The notes beneath the pieces were generated by a model that was given only the letters and a program-made list of their open reading frames with translations, had not been told where the DNA came from and ran no database searches. A stretch of 64,000 nucleotides of DNA from Bacteroidia bacterium (lineage in GTDB: Bacteria > Bacteroidota > Bacteroidia > AKYH767-A > OLB10), in NCBI GenBank assembly GCA_016788065.1, contig JAEUTI010000081.1, positions 1-64,000 of the forward strand. Direction: 5' to 3'. Of this stretch, positions 45,547-55,361 are shown one piece after another; within the stretch, counting starts at the first letter, position 1, and the number at the start of each line of letters is the position of its first letter. The position numbers and the translations under genes are program-made.

Positions 45547-47229
45547 ATGAAAGTTAACTTCTTAAAAAGAACCCGCACCTGGATAATCGCTATGGTTATT
45601 ACCATTGCCGGATTTTTCTCCTTTTCCTTCACCGACGATTACTTCGAGATTTCCCGCAATATGGACATTTTTGCCACCCTCTTCCGGGAGCTGAATATTT
45701 ATTACGTGGATGAGGTAAAGCCCGGCGACCTTATGAAAAAAGGTATTGATTCCATGCTGGAGTCACTCGACCCGTACACGAATTATATTCCTGAATCGGA
45801 AGTAGAAGATTACCGGTTCATGACTACCGGTCAGTATGGAGGAATTGGTGCCCTCATTGGTCAGAAAGGCGATAATGTGGTGATCACCGACCCTTATGAA
45901 GGATATCCGGCTCAAAAAGCCGACCTGCGTGCCGGTGATGTCATTCTTGAAATTGATGGCAAATCGATTAAAGGGAAAAAATATGATGAAATAAGCAAGA
46001 TTCTGAAAGGACAACCAAAAACTCCCGTTAAGCTTTTAGTGAAAAGAGAAGGTGAGCCTGCGCCGATTGAAAAAACAGTCATGCGTGATGAAATAAAAAT
46101 TAACAGCGTTCCTTATTTTGGTATGCTCGATAATGAAATTGGTTATATCCGTCTCACCGGCTTCACCGATAATGCAGGTGGTGAAGTGAGAGATGCTTTG
46201 ATGGAATTGAAGAGTAAAAATAATGTAAAATCTCTGGTTCTTGATCTTCGCGGTAATCCCGGTGGATTGCTCAATGAAGCAGTTAATATCACAAATATTT
46301 TTGTGAATAAAGGCGTAGATGTAGTGAATACGAAAGGAAAAGTTAAAGAGTGGGATAAAACTTATAAAGCACTCAATAATCCTGTGGATGTTGATATTCC
46401 ATTGGTTGTTTTGGTGAACAGCGGATCTGCATCGGCATCTGAAATCGTTTCAGGAAGTATTCAGGATCTCGATCGCGGAATTATTATCGGTCAGCGAACT
46501 TTTGGAAAAGGTTTGGTGCAGACAACACGACCACTCAGCTACAATGCGCAAATGAAAGTCACTACTGCTAAATATTACATTCCAAGCGGAAGATGTATTC
46601 AGGCACTCGATTACACCCATCGCAATGAAGATGGCAGTGTAGGTAAAGTGCCGGATAGCCTGGTGTCAGAATTTAAAACTAAAAACGGAAGAGTTGTTTA
46701 TGATGGCGGAGGTGTTTCTCCTGATTTCGCAACAGAAACACAGTATTTGTCTAACATCGCGCAAAGCTTATTGACTAAACAGCTTATTTTCGATTATGCT
46801 ACTTTGTATCGCGTGAAAAATCCGACTATCAGTTCTGCAAGAAGTTACCGATTCTCTGATCAGGAGTATAATGAATTTGTCGCCTGGCTTTCTGATAAAG
46901 AATATGATTACACAACCAAGAGCGAAAAAACTTATGAAGAGCTTAAGGAAATTGCAATCAAAGAAAAGTATTATGATGGTATGAAAGATCAGTTCGAAGC
47001 ATTAAAAAAATCTTTGATGCATGATAAACAAGAAGATCTTCAAAAGAATAAAGAAGAAATAAAACAACTTTTGCAGGATGAAATTGCCTCCAGATACTAT
47101 TATCAAAAAGGTCGTATTGAAGCTTCATTCGATTATGATCCTGAAATTACAAAGGCTACTGAAGCATTGAAAAACAAACAGGTATTTGATGCAATTATGA
47201 ACAGAAAGCCGGAAGCTTTGAAGAAATAA
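45547..47229 (+). CDS. C-terminal processing peptidase (S41 family)
   Basis: A 560-residue periplasmic serine protease with an N-terminal signal anchor (WIIAMVITIAGFFSF, about 12-27). A PDZ domain (about 95-170; GGIGALIGQKGDNVVI) precedes the catalytic core, with Ser294 in NSGSASASE and the Lys321 partner in TFGKGLVQ. A long charged C-terminal extension (about 435-560) with coiled-coil character (HDKQEDLQKNKEEIKQLLQ) is Bacteroidota-typical. It trims or degrades envelope proteins from the C-terminus. It begins 28 nt after yidD and is probably co-transcribed; a strong terminator follows. Confidence 0.93.
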   Translation: MKVNFLKRTRTWIIAMVITIAGFFSFSFTDDYFEISRNMDIFATLFRELNIYYVDEVKPGDLMKKGIDSMLESLDPYTNYIPESEVEDYRFMTTGQYGGIGALIGQKGDNVVITDPYEGYPAQKADLRAGDVILEIDGKSIKGKKYDEISKILKGQPKTPVKLLVKREGEPAPIEKTVMRDEIKINSVPYFGMLDNEIGYIRLTGFTDNAGGEVRDALMELKSKNNVKSLVLDLRGNPGGLLNEAVNITNIFVNKGVDVVNTKGKVKEWDKTYKALNNPVDVDIPLVVLVNSGSASASEIVSGSIQDLDRGIIIGQRTFGKGLVQTTRPLSYNAQMKVTTAKYYIPSGRCIQALDYTHRNEDGSVGKVPDSLVSEFKTKNGRVVYDGGGVSPDFATETQYLSNIAQSLLTKQLIFDYATLYRVKNPTISSARSYRFSDQEYNEFVAWLSDKEYDYTTKSEKTYEELKEIAIKEKYYDGMKDQFEALKKSLMHDKQEDLQKNKEEIKQLLQDEIASRYYYQKGRIEASFDYDPEITKATEALKNKQVFDAIMNRKPEALKK

Positions 47230-47249
47230 CCCTAAGAATATGAGTAACG

Positions 47250-47281
47250 GGAGCAGTTGGAAACAACTGCTCCTTTAATTT
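47250..47281 (+). terminator. Rho-independent terminator after the S41 peptidase gene
   Basis: A perfect 10-bp stem GGAGCAGTTG/CAACTGCTCC (47250-47259, 47264-47273) with a GAAA loop, then TTTAATTTTTTT. Confidence 0.92.
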
Positions 47282-47289
47282 TTTTACCG

Positions 47290-48903
47290 ATGCAGTTGCA
47301 TTCCGAAAAACAAAATATTCCGTTTTTTATTTTTTATGCAGGGCTGCTTATATTAACAGCTTCATTGCCGCTTTCAAAATTTGGCATGAGTCTGTCGCAA
47401 TTTTTTATTTTCGGTGGATGGCTTTTGAGTGGCGATTTTAAAGGAAAGCTGGAGCGATTTAAGAATGCTCCTGTCGCCTGGTTGTTGATGTCGGTTTTTG
47501 GACTACACCTTCTTGGTTTATTTCACACCACAGATTTCGCATACGCCTTTAAAGATCTCCGAATTAAATTACCACTGCTGTTATTACCATTGGTATTATC
47601 AACTGCCCCTCGATTAAAAACCAAACAGTTTGAAGGCGTGCTGTTCGCTCTCATTGGTGGCGCCTTAGTTTCCAGTATCATCAGTATTGCAGTGTTGAAA
47701 GGTATCATCAACCGGCCGGTGAATGATATTCGTGATATCTCTATATTCATTTCACATATCCGATTGTCGTTACTTTGTTGCCTCTCTGTTTTTGCATTGG
47801 TTTATCTTTTGTATCGTCATCGTAAAACGAATACTCTTCCACTAAAAATACTTTCTGTTGCCCTCATTGTTTGGTTCATCTGGTTTATTGTGATTTTAGA
47901 ATCCCTCACAGGAATGGCAGTTTTAATTGTGTGGGCTATTTTATTACCATTATGGATGTTATTCCGTTCGGGAAATTTGTTACTTCGTTCAGGCATTATA
48001 GCTTCTGCAATCATCATACTTTTTAGCGTGTACTGGTATGTGAATGGTATCAATGAAAAAATGTTGCGATACGAATCCGTTGACTTCAGCAGGCTGGAAA
48101 AAAACACACCATCCGGGCGTCCTTACCAACACGATTTTGAGGCCAGGCAATACGAAAATGGATATTTGGTATATATCAACATTTGTCAGGATGAATTGCG
48201 CCAGGAATGGAACAAACGGAGTGACCATGATTATGATGGAGCCGATAACCGGGGGCAGGAATTAAAGTATACACTGATTCGTTTTCTGGCATCAAAAGGT
48301 CAGAAAAAAGACTCTGCTGCTGTAGGTTTATTGAGTGATTCCGAGATCCAGTCAATTGAAAAAGGAATTGCAAATGTCGATTATCAAACCATTGGAAGTT
48401 TACGATCCCGCGTTCATCAGGTGCTTTGGGAAATTCACAATTTACAAGCAGGTGGAGATCCCAGTGGACATTCTGCAGCACAACGCTTTGAATTCTGGAA
48501 GGCCGCAACCGGTATTATAAAAGATAATTATGTGGTAGGTGTTGGAACTGGCGATTTACCTGTGGCTTTCAAAAATCAATATGAAAAAATGGATTCACCT
48601 TTGAGCGAGAAATGGCGATTGCGTGCCCATAACCAATATCTGAGCTTTGCAGTCGCTTTTGGTATTCCCGGTTTGTTGTGGTTTTTGGCAACATTATTGA
48701 TTCCTTTGGTATCGGGCATAAGAAATAGAAACTTTTTATATGCCTCATTTGCAATTGCTGCCATGGTTTCAATGATCACTGAAGATACCCTTGAAACACA
48801 GGCAGGAGTTACCTTCTTTGCATTATTTAACTCCCTTTTTCTGTTCGTTAACCCACAAAATAGTGCCGGTGGCGGAAAAAAAGGTGCTGAGGACCAGCAG
48901 TAA
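47290..48903 (+). CDS. O-antigen ligase/polymerase family membrane protein
   Basis: A 537-residue multi-pass inner-membrane protein of the Wzy/WaaL (O-antigen ligase-like) superfamily. About ten to twelve hydrophobic helices surround a large periplasmic loop (about 255-405); the loop precedes the family region RFEFWKAATGIIKDNYVVGVG and the HNQYLSFAVAFGIPG motif. It is likely to ligate or polymerise O-antigen or a similar surface glycan. The start at 47290 is used because an upstream TTG at 47257 lies inside the terminator. The glycosyltransferase pair at 53485-55361 could supply related steps. Confidence 0.87.
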   Translation: MQLHSEKQNIPFFIFYAGLLILTASLPLSKFGMSLSQFFIFGGWLLSGDFKGKLERFKNAPVAWLLMSVFGLHLLGLFHTTDFAYAFKDLRIKLPLLLLPLVLSTAPRLKTKQFEGVLFALIGGALVSSIISIAVLKGIINRPVNDIRDISIFISHIRLSLLCCLSVFALVYLLYRHRKTNTLPLKILSVALIVWFIWFIVILESLTGMAVLIVWAILLPLWMLFRSGNLLLRSGIIASAIIILFSVYWYVNGINEKMLRYESVDFSRLEKNTPSGRPYQHDFEARQYENGYLVYINICQDELRQEWNKRSDHDYDGADNRGQELKYTLIRFLASKGQKKDSAAVGLLSDSEIQSIEKGIANVDYQTIGSLRSRVHQVLWEIHNLQAGGDPSGHSAAQRFEFWKAATGIIKDNYVVGVGTGDLPVAFKNQYEKMDSPLSEKWRLRAHNQYLSFAVAFGIPGLLWFLATLLIPLVSGIRNRNFLYASFAIAAMVSMITEDTLETQAGVTFFALFNSLFLFVNPQNSAGGGKKGAEDQQ

Positions 48904-48959
48904 GAGGTATTTTGACACGTGCGAAGTTGAATGGTATCAAATTACCGGCACTTTCGCCT

Positions 48960-48967
48960 TAATTTTG
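48960..48967 (+). promoter_or_regulatory. Putative -7 box TAATTTTG
   Basis: Fits TAnnTTTG and ends 15 nt before the ATG at 48983. No -33 box at the usual distance. Confidence 0.45.
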
Positions 48968-48982
48968 TAGTAATTATTGCTG

Positions 48983-49489
48983 ATGACGACATTCGATTCC
49001 AGATTCACAGAGGCCGATCAACTGTATGCTAATGCCATTGCCATTTTGCACAATGGCGATGTTGCTAAAGCTGCAGGTTTATTTTCTGCCATCACTGTAA
49101 AGTTTCCTGATCATGGGAAAGCCTGGAATGAATTGGGGAATATTTTGTTCAATCATTTAAACAGTCCCGATGAAGCAGCTGAATGTTTTCAGAAAGCCAT
49201 GGAAGCTGATCCCAATCTTGCATCCGCTTATTTAGGTTATGCGGAAGTGCTATTTATTCAGGAAAGGTATGCCGAAGCAAATGCCATCGTTAATCAGGCT
49301 ATGGAAGTAAAGGGTGTCAGGAAAGATCTCGCATGGATGAGATCGGCACTCATCATGGAAAGTCAATCACGTTTTGATGAAGCTATTGAAACATATAAAA
49401 AGGCAATTTTAGCATCTTTTTCTGAAGAAGATATTACGCGTTGCGAAAAAGGTATCAGCAGATGCAATATCAAGAAAAAATATCAGTAG
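48983..49489 (+). CDS. Tetratricopeptide repeat protein
   Basis: A 168-residue soluble protein with about four TPR units: AIAILHNGDVAKAAGLFSAI, AWNELGNILFNHLNSPDEAAE then CFQKAMEADPN, AYLGYAEVLFIQERYAEANAI, and RFDEAIETYKKAILASFSEED. The ATG at 48983 is preferred over a TTG at 48977. There is no signal peptide. TPR proteins bind partner proteins; the partner is not indicated by the neighbours. It ends 72 nt from the convergent kinase gene. Confidence 0.85.
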   Translation: MTTFDSRFTEADQLYANAIAILHNGDVAKAAGLFSAITVKFPDHGKAWNELGNILFNHLNSPDEAAECFQKAMEADPNLASAYLGYAEVLFIQERYAEANAIVNQAMEVKGVRKDLAWMRSALIMESQSRFDEAIETYKKAILASFSEEDITRCEKGISRCNIKKKYQ

Positions 49490-49561
49490 CTGATCAGTCG
49501 AAATTGCTGAATTTTGTTGAGTAAGAATAAGACAGATTTTCGGAATTCCCTGTTGCAATAA

Positions 49562-51802
49562 CTAACTAAAAACTTCCTGCTTCTCTGCCCATTGATCTGT
49601 AGAAAAAAGATCAGGTAAAAATACAGTGAAACGGGTAAAGCTGTCCGAGTCGGCAGAGACTTCAATGTAACCACCCAGCCGGTCAATGGCATTCTTCACA
49701 ACATATAATCCGAGACCATTACCAGTGGAATTATTGTTTCCTTTATTAAACATCATAAAAATATTTCCGCGGGTTTTCTCATCAAACCCAACTCCGTTAT
49801 CAGTGATTTCAATTTTTACTCCATGCATGAAATCATGGATGTACACCTCTATGAAATCATCTTCACAATTTTTTCTGTAGCGGATAGCATTGTCGATGAG
49901 GTTGTGAAGAACCGAGGATAATAATTTTTTGTCCGTTCGAAGTTCTTTGTTCGTATCAACACTTATTTTCTTGGTAATAGTCTCAAATCCTGATGTCAAT
50001 TCAAATCCATTTAAAACAAAATCTAATTCTGTTTTGAAATTAATTTGTTCCGGATATATTTTCTCGCGTTTAATCCTTACCACATTGAGTAATTCATTCA
50101 ACATCCTGTCGAGCTTCTCGGCAGAACGACGAATCATGTTCACACATGGTGTAGCTGAAGTTCCTTCGTTTTCTTTTTCCAAAAGTTGAATCAATCCCAA
50201 AATAGATGATAAAGGTCCTTTTAAGTCGTGAGATGATTTATAGATAAAAGTATTTAATTCGCGCTGTGCCAGCTGAAGTTTTTCTTCTGTTGATTTACGA
50301 TCGGTAATATCGGAATAGGTAACGAGAATTCCTGTCAGCACACCTGTTTCATCGCGTGTAACAGAGCAGTTAATCATACACCACTTGCGTTGTGAATTAC
50401 GGGTGTGAATCTGTATTTCATACTGACAAGCAGCATTTGTTCCTGACTTACCATTATCCGCTTCTTCATAAATTAGCTCCAGCAATGTTTCCGGGAAAAG
50501 CTGATATGGAACTTTTTTACCATTTAAATCTTCTGTCGTAAAACCGGTGATTTCTAAAAATCTTTTATTGGCAAATTTCACTAATCCACTTCTGTGAATG
50601 TATAACAAGCCTTCATTCATCGTTTCCAGCAGGTTTTCATAATCCTGTTCCCGCTTGCGAATAGTTGCTTCTGCCTGTTTCTGTGCCGTTATTTCTGTAT
50701 GTGTAAGTAAGGTTCCTCCAATTTGTCCGGAATCATCCAGCAATGGTGTGCCTTTAACTTTAAACCAAACAACATCACCCGACTTCGATTTAAAATGTAT
50801 CTCTACCGGATTCATGTCATTCAATAATTCACCAACAATATTTTTGCCGTGAAATGGATCATTCTTATCCAACAAATCTCCAAATCGTTTTCCCGTGAGT
50901 TCAGTTTCTTCAAAACCTGTAGTCTCAATAAACTTGCGGTTTGCAAATTGAACCAGTCCGTCATTATCAACAAACATTACTCCTTCATTAATGGTTTCAA
51001 GGAGTAACCTGTAAGCATGTTCCGATTTTCGAATTCTCTTTTCAGCTCGTTTGCGCTGATCGATGTTTCGTGCAAAAAAGGAAACACCGGTGATTTGGTC
51101 ATTTATTGATTTTATGGGATTTACCGACAACTCAATATCATGCCTGGTATCTGTGAAATTTAATGTGGTCTCAACCCTAAACTGCTCGCCATGCAATGCG
51201 CGACTAAAAATTTCAGCAAACCAATCTTTATATGCTGATGGTAATGAAGTGCGCATGTTATCACCTATGACAGGACGTTTACCCGTTAGCAATTCAAAGC
51301 TTTCGCAGAAACGTGTATTAATGGTGATGTAGTTGAAGTCGCTGTCGACAGCCCAAATACTGTCTTTGGTATTTTCAATTAAGGCATCATTGTTGGCTTT
51401 CGAATACAACAACTGCTTCTCAATGGCTTTTCGCTCTTTTGAATAAATGATCGATCGGGCTACAAGCGCAGGGGTAATATCCTTTTTCATCAGATAGTCC
51501 TGTGCTCCGTTTCGAATGGCCTCAATGGCTTTCGATTCATCCTCATCGCCGGTAAGAATAACCACCGGAATCTCCGGGTAACGGGAATGAATTACTTCAA
51601 ATGTCTTCAGTCCATCACTATCCGGTAAATGTAAATCGAGAAAAAGGATGTCCGGGGTTGATTGGCCCAAAGAATCCAACGCTTCCTGTAAATTCATGGC
51701 AACCAAAATAAGCCCAATATCGGCTTGAGCATGTCCCAGCATTTGCTGAAATATGTTGACATCCAACGGGTTATCTTCTACAAGTAGAATTTTTTGGTTC
51801 AT
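49562..51802 (-). CDS. Receiver-PAS-PAS-PAS histidine kinase
   Basis: A 746-residue cytoplasmic signalling protein, started at 51802 so that the receiver domain (MNQKILLVEDNP) is N-terminal. The receiver (1-120) has phospho-acceptor D56. PAS domains follow at about 135-250, 262-375 and 388-500, each with a linker ending in QRKRAE, AQKQAE and DRKSTE. HisKA carries H525 in SSHDLKGPL; the ATPase domain has NLIDNAIRYRKN, ITDNGVGFDE and GNGLGLYVVKN. Lacking membrane spans, it probably integrates an upstream phosphorelay with ligands or redox sensed by PAS domains. No separate response regulator is adjacent. Confidence 0.93.
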   Translation of the reverse strand: MNQKILLVEDNPLDVNIFQQMLGHAQADIGLILVAMNLQEALDSLGQSTPDILFLDLHLPDSDGLKTFEVIHSRYPEIPVVILTGDEDESKAIEAIRNGAQDYLMKKDITPALVARSIIYSKERKAIEKQLLYSKANNDALIENTKDSIWAVDSDFNYITINTRFCESFELLTGKRPVIGDNMRTSLPSAYKDWFAEIFSRALHGEQFRVETTLNFTDTRHDIELSVNPIKSINDQITGVSFFARNIDQRKRAEKRIRKSEHAYRLLLETINEGVMFVDNDGLVQFANRKFIETTGFEETELTGKRFGDLLDKNDPFHGKNIVGELLNDMNPVEIHFKSKSGDVVWFKVKGTPLLDDSGQIGGTLLTHTEITAQKQAEATIRKREQDYENLLETMNEGLLYIHRSGLVKFANKRFLEITGFTTEDLNGKKVPYQLFPETLLELIYEEADNGKSGTNAACQYEIQIHTRNSQRKWCMINCSVTRDETGVLTGILVTYSDITDRKSTEEKLQLAQRELNTFIYKSSHDLKGPLSSILGLIQLLEKENEGTSATPCVNMIRRSAEKLDRMLNELLNVVRIKREKIYPEQINFKTELDFVLNGFELTSGFETITKKISVDTNKELRTDKKLLSSVLHNLIDNAIRYRKNCEDDFIEVYIHDFMHGVKIEITDNGVGFDEKTRGNIFMMFNKGNNNSTGNGLGLYVVKNAIDRLGGYIEVSADSDSFTRFTVFLPDLFSTDQWAEKQEVFS

Positions 51803-51905
51803 GGAACAGGCGATCAGACTACCTTTTAACCGGCAATCAAAATTCAAATGACCTCCTTTTAACGTTGATTACCAGTGCAAAAGTTACACGACCGGCATGA
51901 TGATG

Positions 51906-52826
51906 TCAGCTGATTTTTTCTGCAATAAAGCGGTAAAGGTTGAAGCCGGGAAGAGCTGATGCTTCTATTAGTTCGGCTTTAAAATTTTCGAAACGTTGTT
52001 TTTTCAGCAACTGCTGTGAGGCCACCCGGAGTGCACGCTGGTATAAAAGCTCCTCTTTATGTGTCGACTGCTTACCTGAAACCTGAATATGTTGGTTAAT
52101 TTGTGTAGACAGTTCTTCAATCCCAACCCCACTGAAAGCTACAGTTTTAAGTACCGGGATGGTCCATCCGCTATAAGGGCGCTCATGCAAGGTGGTTTGA
52201 AGCGACCTTACCAGTTTATCGGCGCCTTCCCGATCCGATTTATTGACTACAAAGAGATCGGCAATCTCCATAATACCCGATTTGATGGTTTGAATTTCAT
52301 CTCCCGATTCAGGAACAAAAACTACCACAGTTGTATCAGCCAAGGAGGCAATTTCAATTTCACTCTGACCAACACCAACTGTTTCTATCAGAATCATATC
52401 GAAGCCAGCAGCTTTGAGCAAATCCGTAATTTCAATGGTTTTAGCCGATAATCCTCCCAAAGCACCCCGGGTGGCAAGTGATCGGATAAAAATACCCGGA
52501 TTGTTAAAGTGTTCTGTCATCCGAAGTCTGTCACCCAACAACGAGCCTTTGGTAAACGGTGAGGTTGGGTCCACAGCCAGAATGGCAACATTCAGCTTCT
52601 GATGTTCGGAAATCCATCCGGCCAACGCACTTACAAGTGTACTCTTGCCTGCACCCGGTGGTCCTGTTATGCCTATTACGGGTATTTCCTTACGGGGATG
52701 AATTTGTCGAAGTATGGAATCACTGCCCTCAGAATCATTTTCGACCAGTGAAATGCATCTCGCCAGAGCCCGTCGGTCGCCCTGATGCAATTGTTCTAAA
52801 AGTGAGGTTATTTGTTGCTCTGTCAT
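51906..52826 (-). CDS. meaB: Methylmalonyl-CoA mutase-associated GTPase MeaB
   Basis: A 306-residue G3E-family GTPase that protects and reloads the B12 cofactor of methylmalonyl-CoA mutase. P-loop GPPGAGKST is at residues 55-63; DPTSPFTKGSLLGDRLRM and SLATRGALGGL are family motifs; ETVGVGQSEIEIASLADTT is the switch region, and NKSD gives guanine specificity. The mutase subunits are not in the window. It may read through into the kinase gene 103 nt downstream. Confidence 0.94.
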   Translation of the reverse strand: MTEQQITSLLEQLHQGDRRALARCISLVENDSEGSDSILRQIHPRKEIPVIGITGPPGAGKSTLVSALAGWISEHQKLNVAILAVDPTSPFTKGSLLGDRLRMTEHFNNPGIFIRSLATRGALGGLSAKTIEITDLLKAAGFDMILIETVGVGQSEIEIASLADTTVVVFVPESGDEIQTIKSGIMEIADLFVVNKSDREGADKLVRSLQTTLHERPYSGWTIPVLKTVAFSGVGIEELSTQINQHIQVSGKQSTHKEELLYQRALRVASQQLLKKQRFENFKAELIEASALPGFNLYRFIAEKIS

Positions 52827-52888
52827 GATTCAGTTGCGAAAAATACAGATAAATGATGAGTTTTTCGCTTTACGATATTTGCCTGAAA

Positions 52889-53344
52889 TCAGGAATTTTG
52901 ACTGTTGAAGTATCTGCGATGATAATTTATTTGTCCCAGATGGTAACTAAGATGGCCTGTCAGGTGCAACAATGCAAAAGCTGTCTCACGAGTCTGACCA
53001 CCAATTTCCTTGGGAAATGGAGCACTCATTCTTTCCGGATCCAATTGGTAAAAGGCGTGGGTAACTTCACTAATGCACGTCTCAAGCAAGGCATTCAATG
53101 TTACCAATGGTACATTCCGGGAATTAAATTCCGCTTCTCTTTCCCGGATATATCCTGAATTTCCGAGCTCAGCGCCAATGAAATGACGCAGGTTTCCAAT
53201 AAGGTGTAAGGCCAGGTTGCCGCCAGTATTGGTAGTTCCCGGCAAGGGCTGCCACATGGTTGCTTCATTGGTATAACTATTTATTTCATCTTTAAGTTTT
53301 TGCAGATCCCGAAGAATAATAGTTTGAAAGTGAAGTTGCATCAT
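52889..53344 (-). CDS. DinB-family protein
   Basis: A 151-residue four-helix-bundle protein. Histidines typical of the DinB/YfiT metal site are seen at ALHLIGNLRHFIGAEL and in the C-terminal helix HLTGHLSYHLGQINYHR. DinB-family proteins are often metal-dependent, thiol-linked enzymes or of unknown role; no specific activity can be assigned. An in-frame second Met at 53341 is an equally good start. It lies upstream of meaB (62-nt gap) and diverges from the glycosyltransferase operon. Confidence 0.83.
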   Translation of the reverse strand: MMQLHFQTIILRDLQKLKDEINSYTNEATMWQPLPGTTNTGGNLALHLIGNLRHFIGAELGNSGYIREREAEFNSRNVPLVTLNALLETCISEVTHAFYQLDPERMSAPFPKEIGGQTRETAFALLHLTGHLSYHLGQINYHRRYFNSQNS

Positions 53345-53484
53345 AACCGAATGTATTGGATTCCTGCAAAAGTAAACTCTTTTCAGCTATGGAAGCGAAG
53401 AAAAGAGGCAAATAAAAACAGATTGAATAGCATATTATTGTGTGGAAGTCGTTTGGGTTTTATTTACTTTGTGATCCTCAAATT

Positions 53485-54240
53485 ATGATCCGGATTTCAG
53501 TTGCCATTTTAACCTTCAATGAAGAACGCAATATCAGGCGTTGTATCGATAGCGTGCAAGCTGTTGCGGATGAGATTGTGGTCGTTGATTCTTATTCTTC
53601 AGATGCCACCATTTCTATTTGTGAATCAATGGGCGTTAAAGTGGTGCAAAATGCATTTGGTGGATACATTGAACAGAAGAATTTTGCAATTACCTGCTGT
53701 GCCAATCAACATATCCTTTCACTGGATGCCGATGAAGCCCTTTCAGAAGAGCTAATTGAGTCGATCAAACAAGTGAAAGACAATTGGAATGCGGATGGCT
53801 ATTACATGAACAGATTGACCAATTATTGCGGTTCGTGGATATATCATTCCGGTTGGTACCCCGACAGAAAACTAAGGTTGTTCGATCGCAGTAAAGCCTC
53901 GTGGGGAGGAGTAAATCCACACGACAAACTGGAAATGGTGCCAGGCAGTGTTACCGAACAGCTAAAAGGAGATTTACTGCATTACAGCTATTATTCCGTT
54001 GAGGAACATAAGGCACAGGTTGCTAAATTTGCAGATATTGCTGCTCTGGCAATGCACAAAAAGGGGTTACGGTCAGATATGCTAAAAGTCCTCTATAAAC
54101 CAATTGCCCGTTTCATGCGTTCCTATATTGTCAAAGCTGGTTTCCTGGATGGCAAAAACGGGTTAATCATTGCCATGCAAACAGCACGTGGTTCGTTTCT
54201 ACGATATTCAAAATTATTAAAGCTTCAAAAAAATAAATGA
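53485..54240 (+). CDS. Glycosyltransferase family 2 (WaaE/KdtX-like)
   Basis: A 251-residue GT-A fold enzyme. Motifs are ISVAILTFNEERNIRRCIDSV, VVVDSYSSDAT, and metal-binding LSLDADEALS, followed by DRKLRLFDRSKASWGG, which is typical of lipopolysaccharide core beta-glucosyltransferases of the WaaE group. It is likely to add a sugar to a lipopolysaccharide core or related glycan at the inner face of the membrane. Its stop overlaps the next gene by ATGA, which indicates translational coupling. An upstream extension to 53440 has no similarity and is not used. Confidence 0.9.
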   Translation: MIRISVAILTFNEERNIRRCIDSVQAVADEIVVVDSYSSDATISICESMGVKVVQNAFGGYIEQKNFAITCCANQHILSLDADEALSEELIESIKQVKDNWNADGYYMNRLTNYCGSWIYHSGWYPDRKLRLFDRSKASWGGVNPHDKLEMVPGSVTEQLKGDLLHYSYYSVEEHKAQVAKFADIAALAMHKKGLRSDMLKVLYKPIARFMRSYIVKAGFLDGKNGLIIAMQTARGSFLRYSKLLKLQKNK

Positions 54241-55361
54241 ATTCACATAAAGCTCCGGAATTTTCAGTTCTGCACGTCGCAACGGCATTCTCATGGCGTG
54301 GCGGTGAGCAACAGGTTGCTTATCTGACTTCGGAATTGAAACGACTTGGCATCAGACAATACATTTTGTGCACAGCCGGTTCTGCCATGGAAGAGTATTG
54401 CAGAACCAGCCATATCCCATTTTTTACCAGTCCCAAACGTTCCTCATTCGATATTTCTTTCGCTCAAAAAATTAAAAAACTTTGTGCAGGAAATTCTATC
54501 CAACTTGTCCATGCCCACGATTCACATGCGCATACGTTTGCTATTTATGCTGCAGTTTTATTCGGCAATAAAGCAAAAATCATTGTCAGTCGTCGGGTCG
54601 ATTTTAAAGTCAGCAAAAACATACTTTCAAAATTCAAATACAATCATAGTGCTGTAGCACGAATACTTTGTGTGTCTGATAAAATTCGTGAAATAACTTC
54701 TGAAGCTGTTAATGATCAGGCAAAGCTGGTTACCGTTCATTCCGGAATTGATGCATCCCGGTTTACCGGAAAAGTGAATACCGGCATATTGCACCGTGAA
54801 TTTTCTTTATCTCCTGGAACAAAAATTGTTGCTAATGTTGCAGCGCTCGCTCCTCATAAAGATTATCCAACCTTTCTCAGAACTGTTGCAATTTTAAAAC
54901 AAAAATTTACTGATGTTGCTTTTTTCATTATTGGCGATGGTCCCGAAAAGGAGAAAATTGATAACATGATTACCGAAATGCAATTGAGTGATGTGGTTTA
55001 TTGTACCGGATTCAGAACCGATATTCCAGATATTCTTCCTGAACTTGATGTGATGCTGATTACATCGGAAACAGAAGGATTGGGAACAGCAATTCTTGAT
55101 GCTTTTGCCTGCAAAGTTCCTGTTGTGGCAACGGCCGCCGGAGGCATTCCTGAAATTGTTATTCATCAGCAAACCGGTTTACTCGCTGCTGTAGCAGATG
55201 CTTCGGGACTAGCTGATGCCGTCACGAATTTATTAAATGATGTCAATTTGAGAAATTCTTTAATCGCAGGGTCAACAGCGCATTTGCAGAATTTTTCGCG
55301 TGAAGCAACAGCCGCAAAAACCTTACGGGAATATCTGGCTGTTACCGGAAGTCAACTATGA
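54237..55361 (+). CDS. Glycosyltransferase family 4
   Basis: A 374-residue GT-B fold transferase. N-terminal acceptor domain: SVLHVATAFSWRGGEQQVAYL. C-terminal GT1-type domain: VANVAALAPHKDYPTFL, FFIIGDGPEKEKI, GFRTDIPDIL and the nucleotide-sugar motif SETEGLGTAILDAFAC, with PVVATAAGGIPEIV. It probably acts with the GT2 gene in surface glycan synthesis; the sugar and acceptor are unknown. It overlaps uvrC by ATGA, an unusual link between envelope glycan genes and DNA repair, though such mixed operons occur. Confidence 0.92.
   Translation: MNSHKAPEFSVLHVATAFSWRGGEQQVAYLTSELKRLGIRQYILCTAGSAMEEYCRTSHIPFFTSPKRSSFDISFAQKIKKLCAGNSIQLVHAHDSHAHTFAIYAAVLFGNKAKIIVSRRVDFKVSKNILSKFKYNHSAVARILCVSDKIREITSEAVNDQAKLVTVHSGIDASRFTGKVNTGILHREFSLSPGTKIVANVAALAPHKDYPTFLRTVAILKQKFTDVAFFIIGDGPEKEKIDNMITEMQLSDVVYCTGFRTDIPDILPELDVMLITSETEGLGTAILDAFACKVPVVATAAGGIPEIVIHQQTGLLAAVADASGLADAVTNLLNDVNLRNSLIAGSTAHLQNFSREATAAKTLREYLAVTGSQL

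Noticed and set aside
47257-47289. Upstream TTG start for the O-antigen ligase gene
   Set aside because: It lies inside the terminator hairpin of the S41 peptidase gene.
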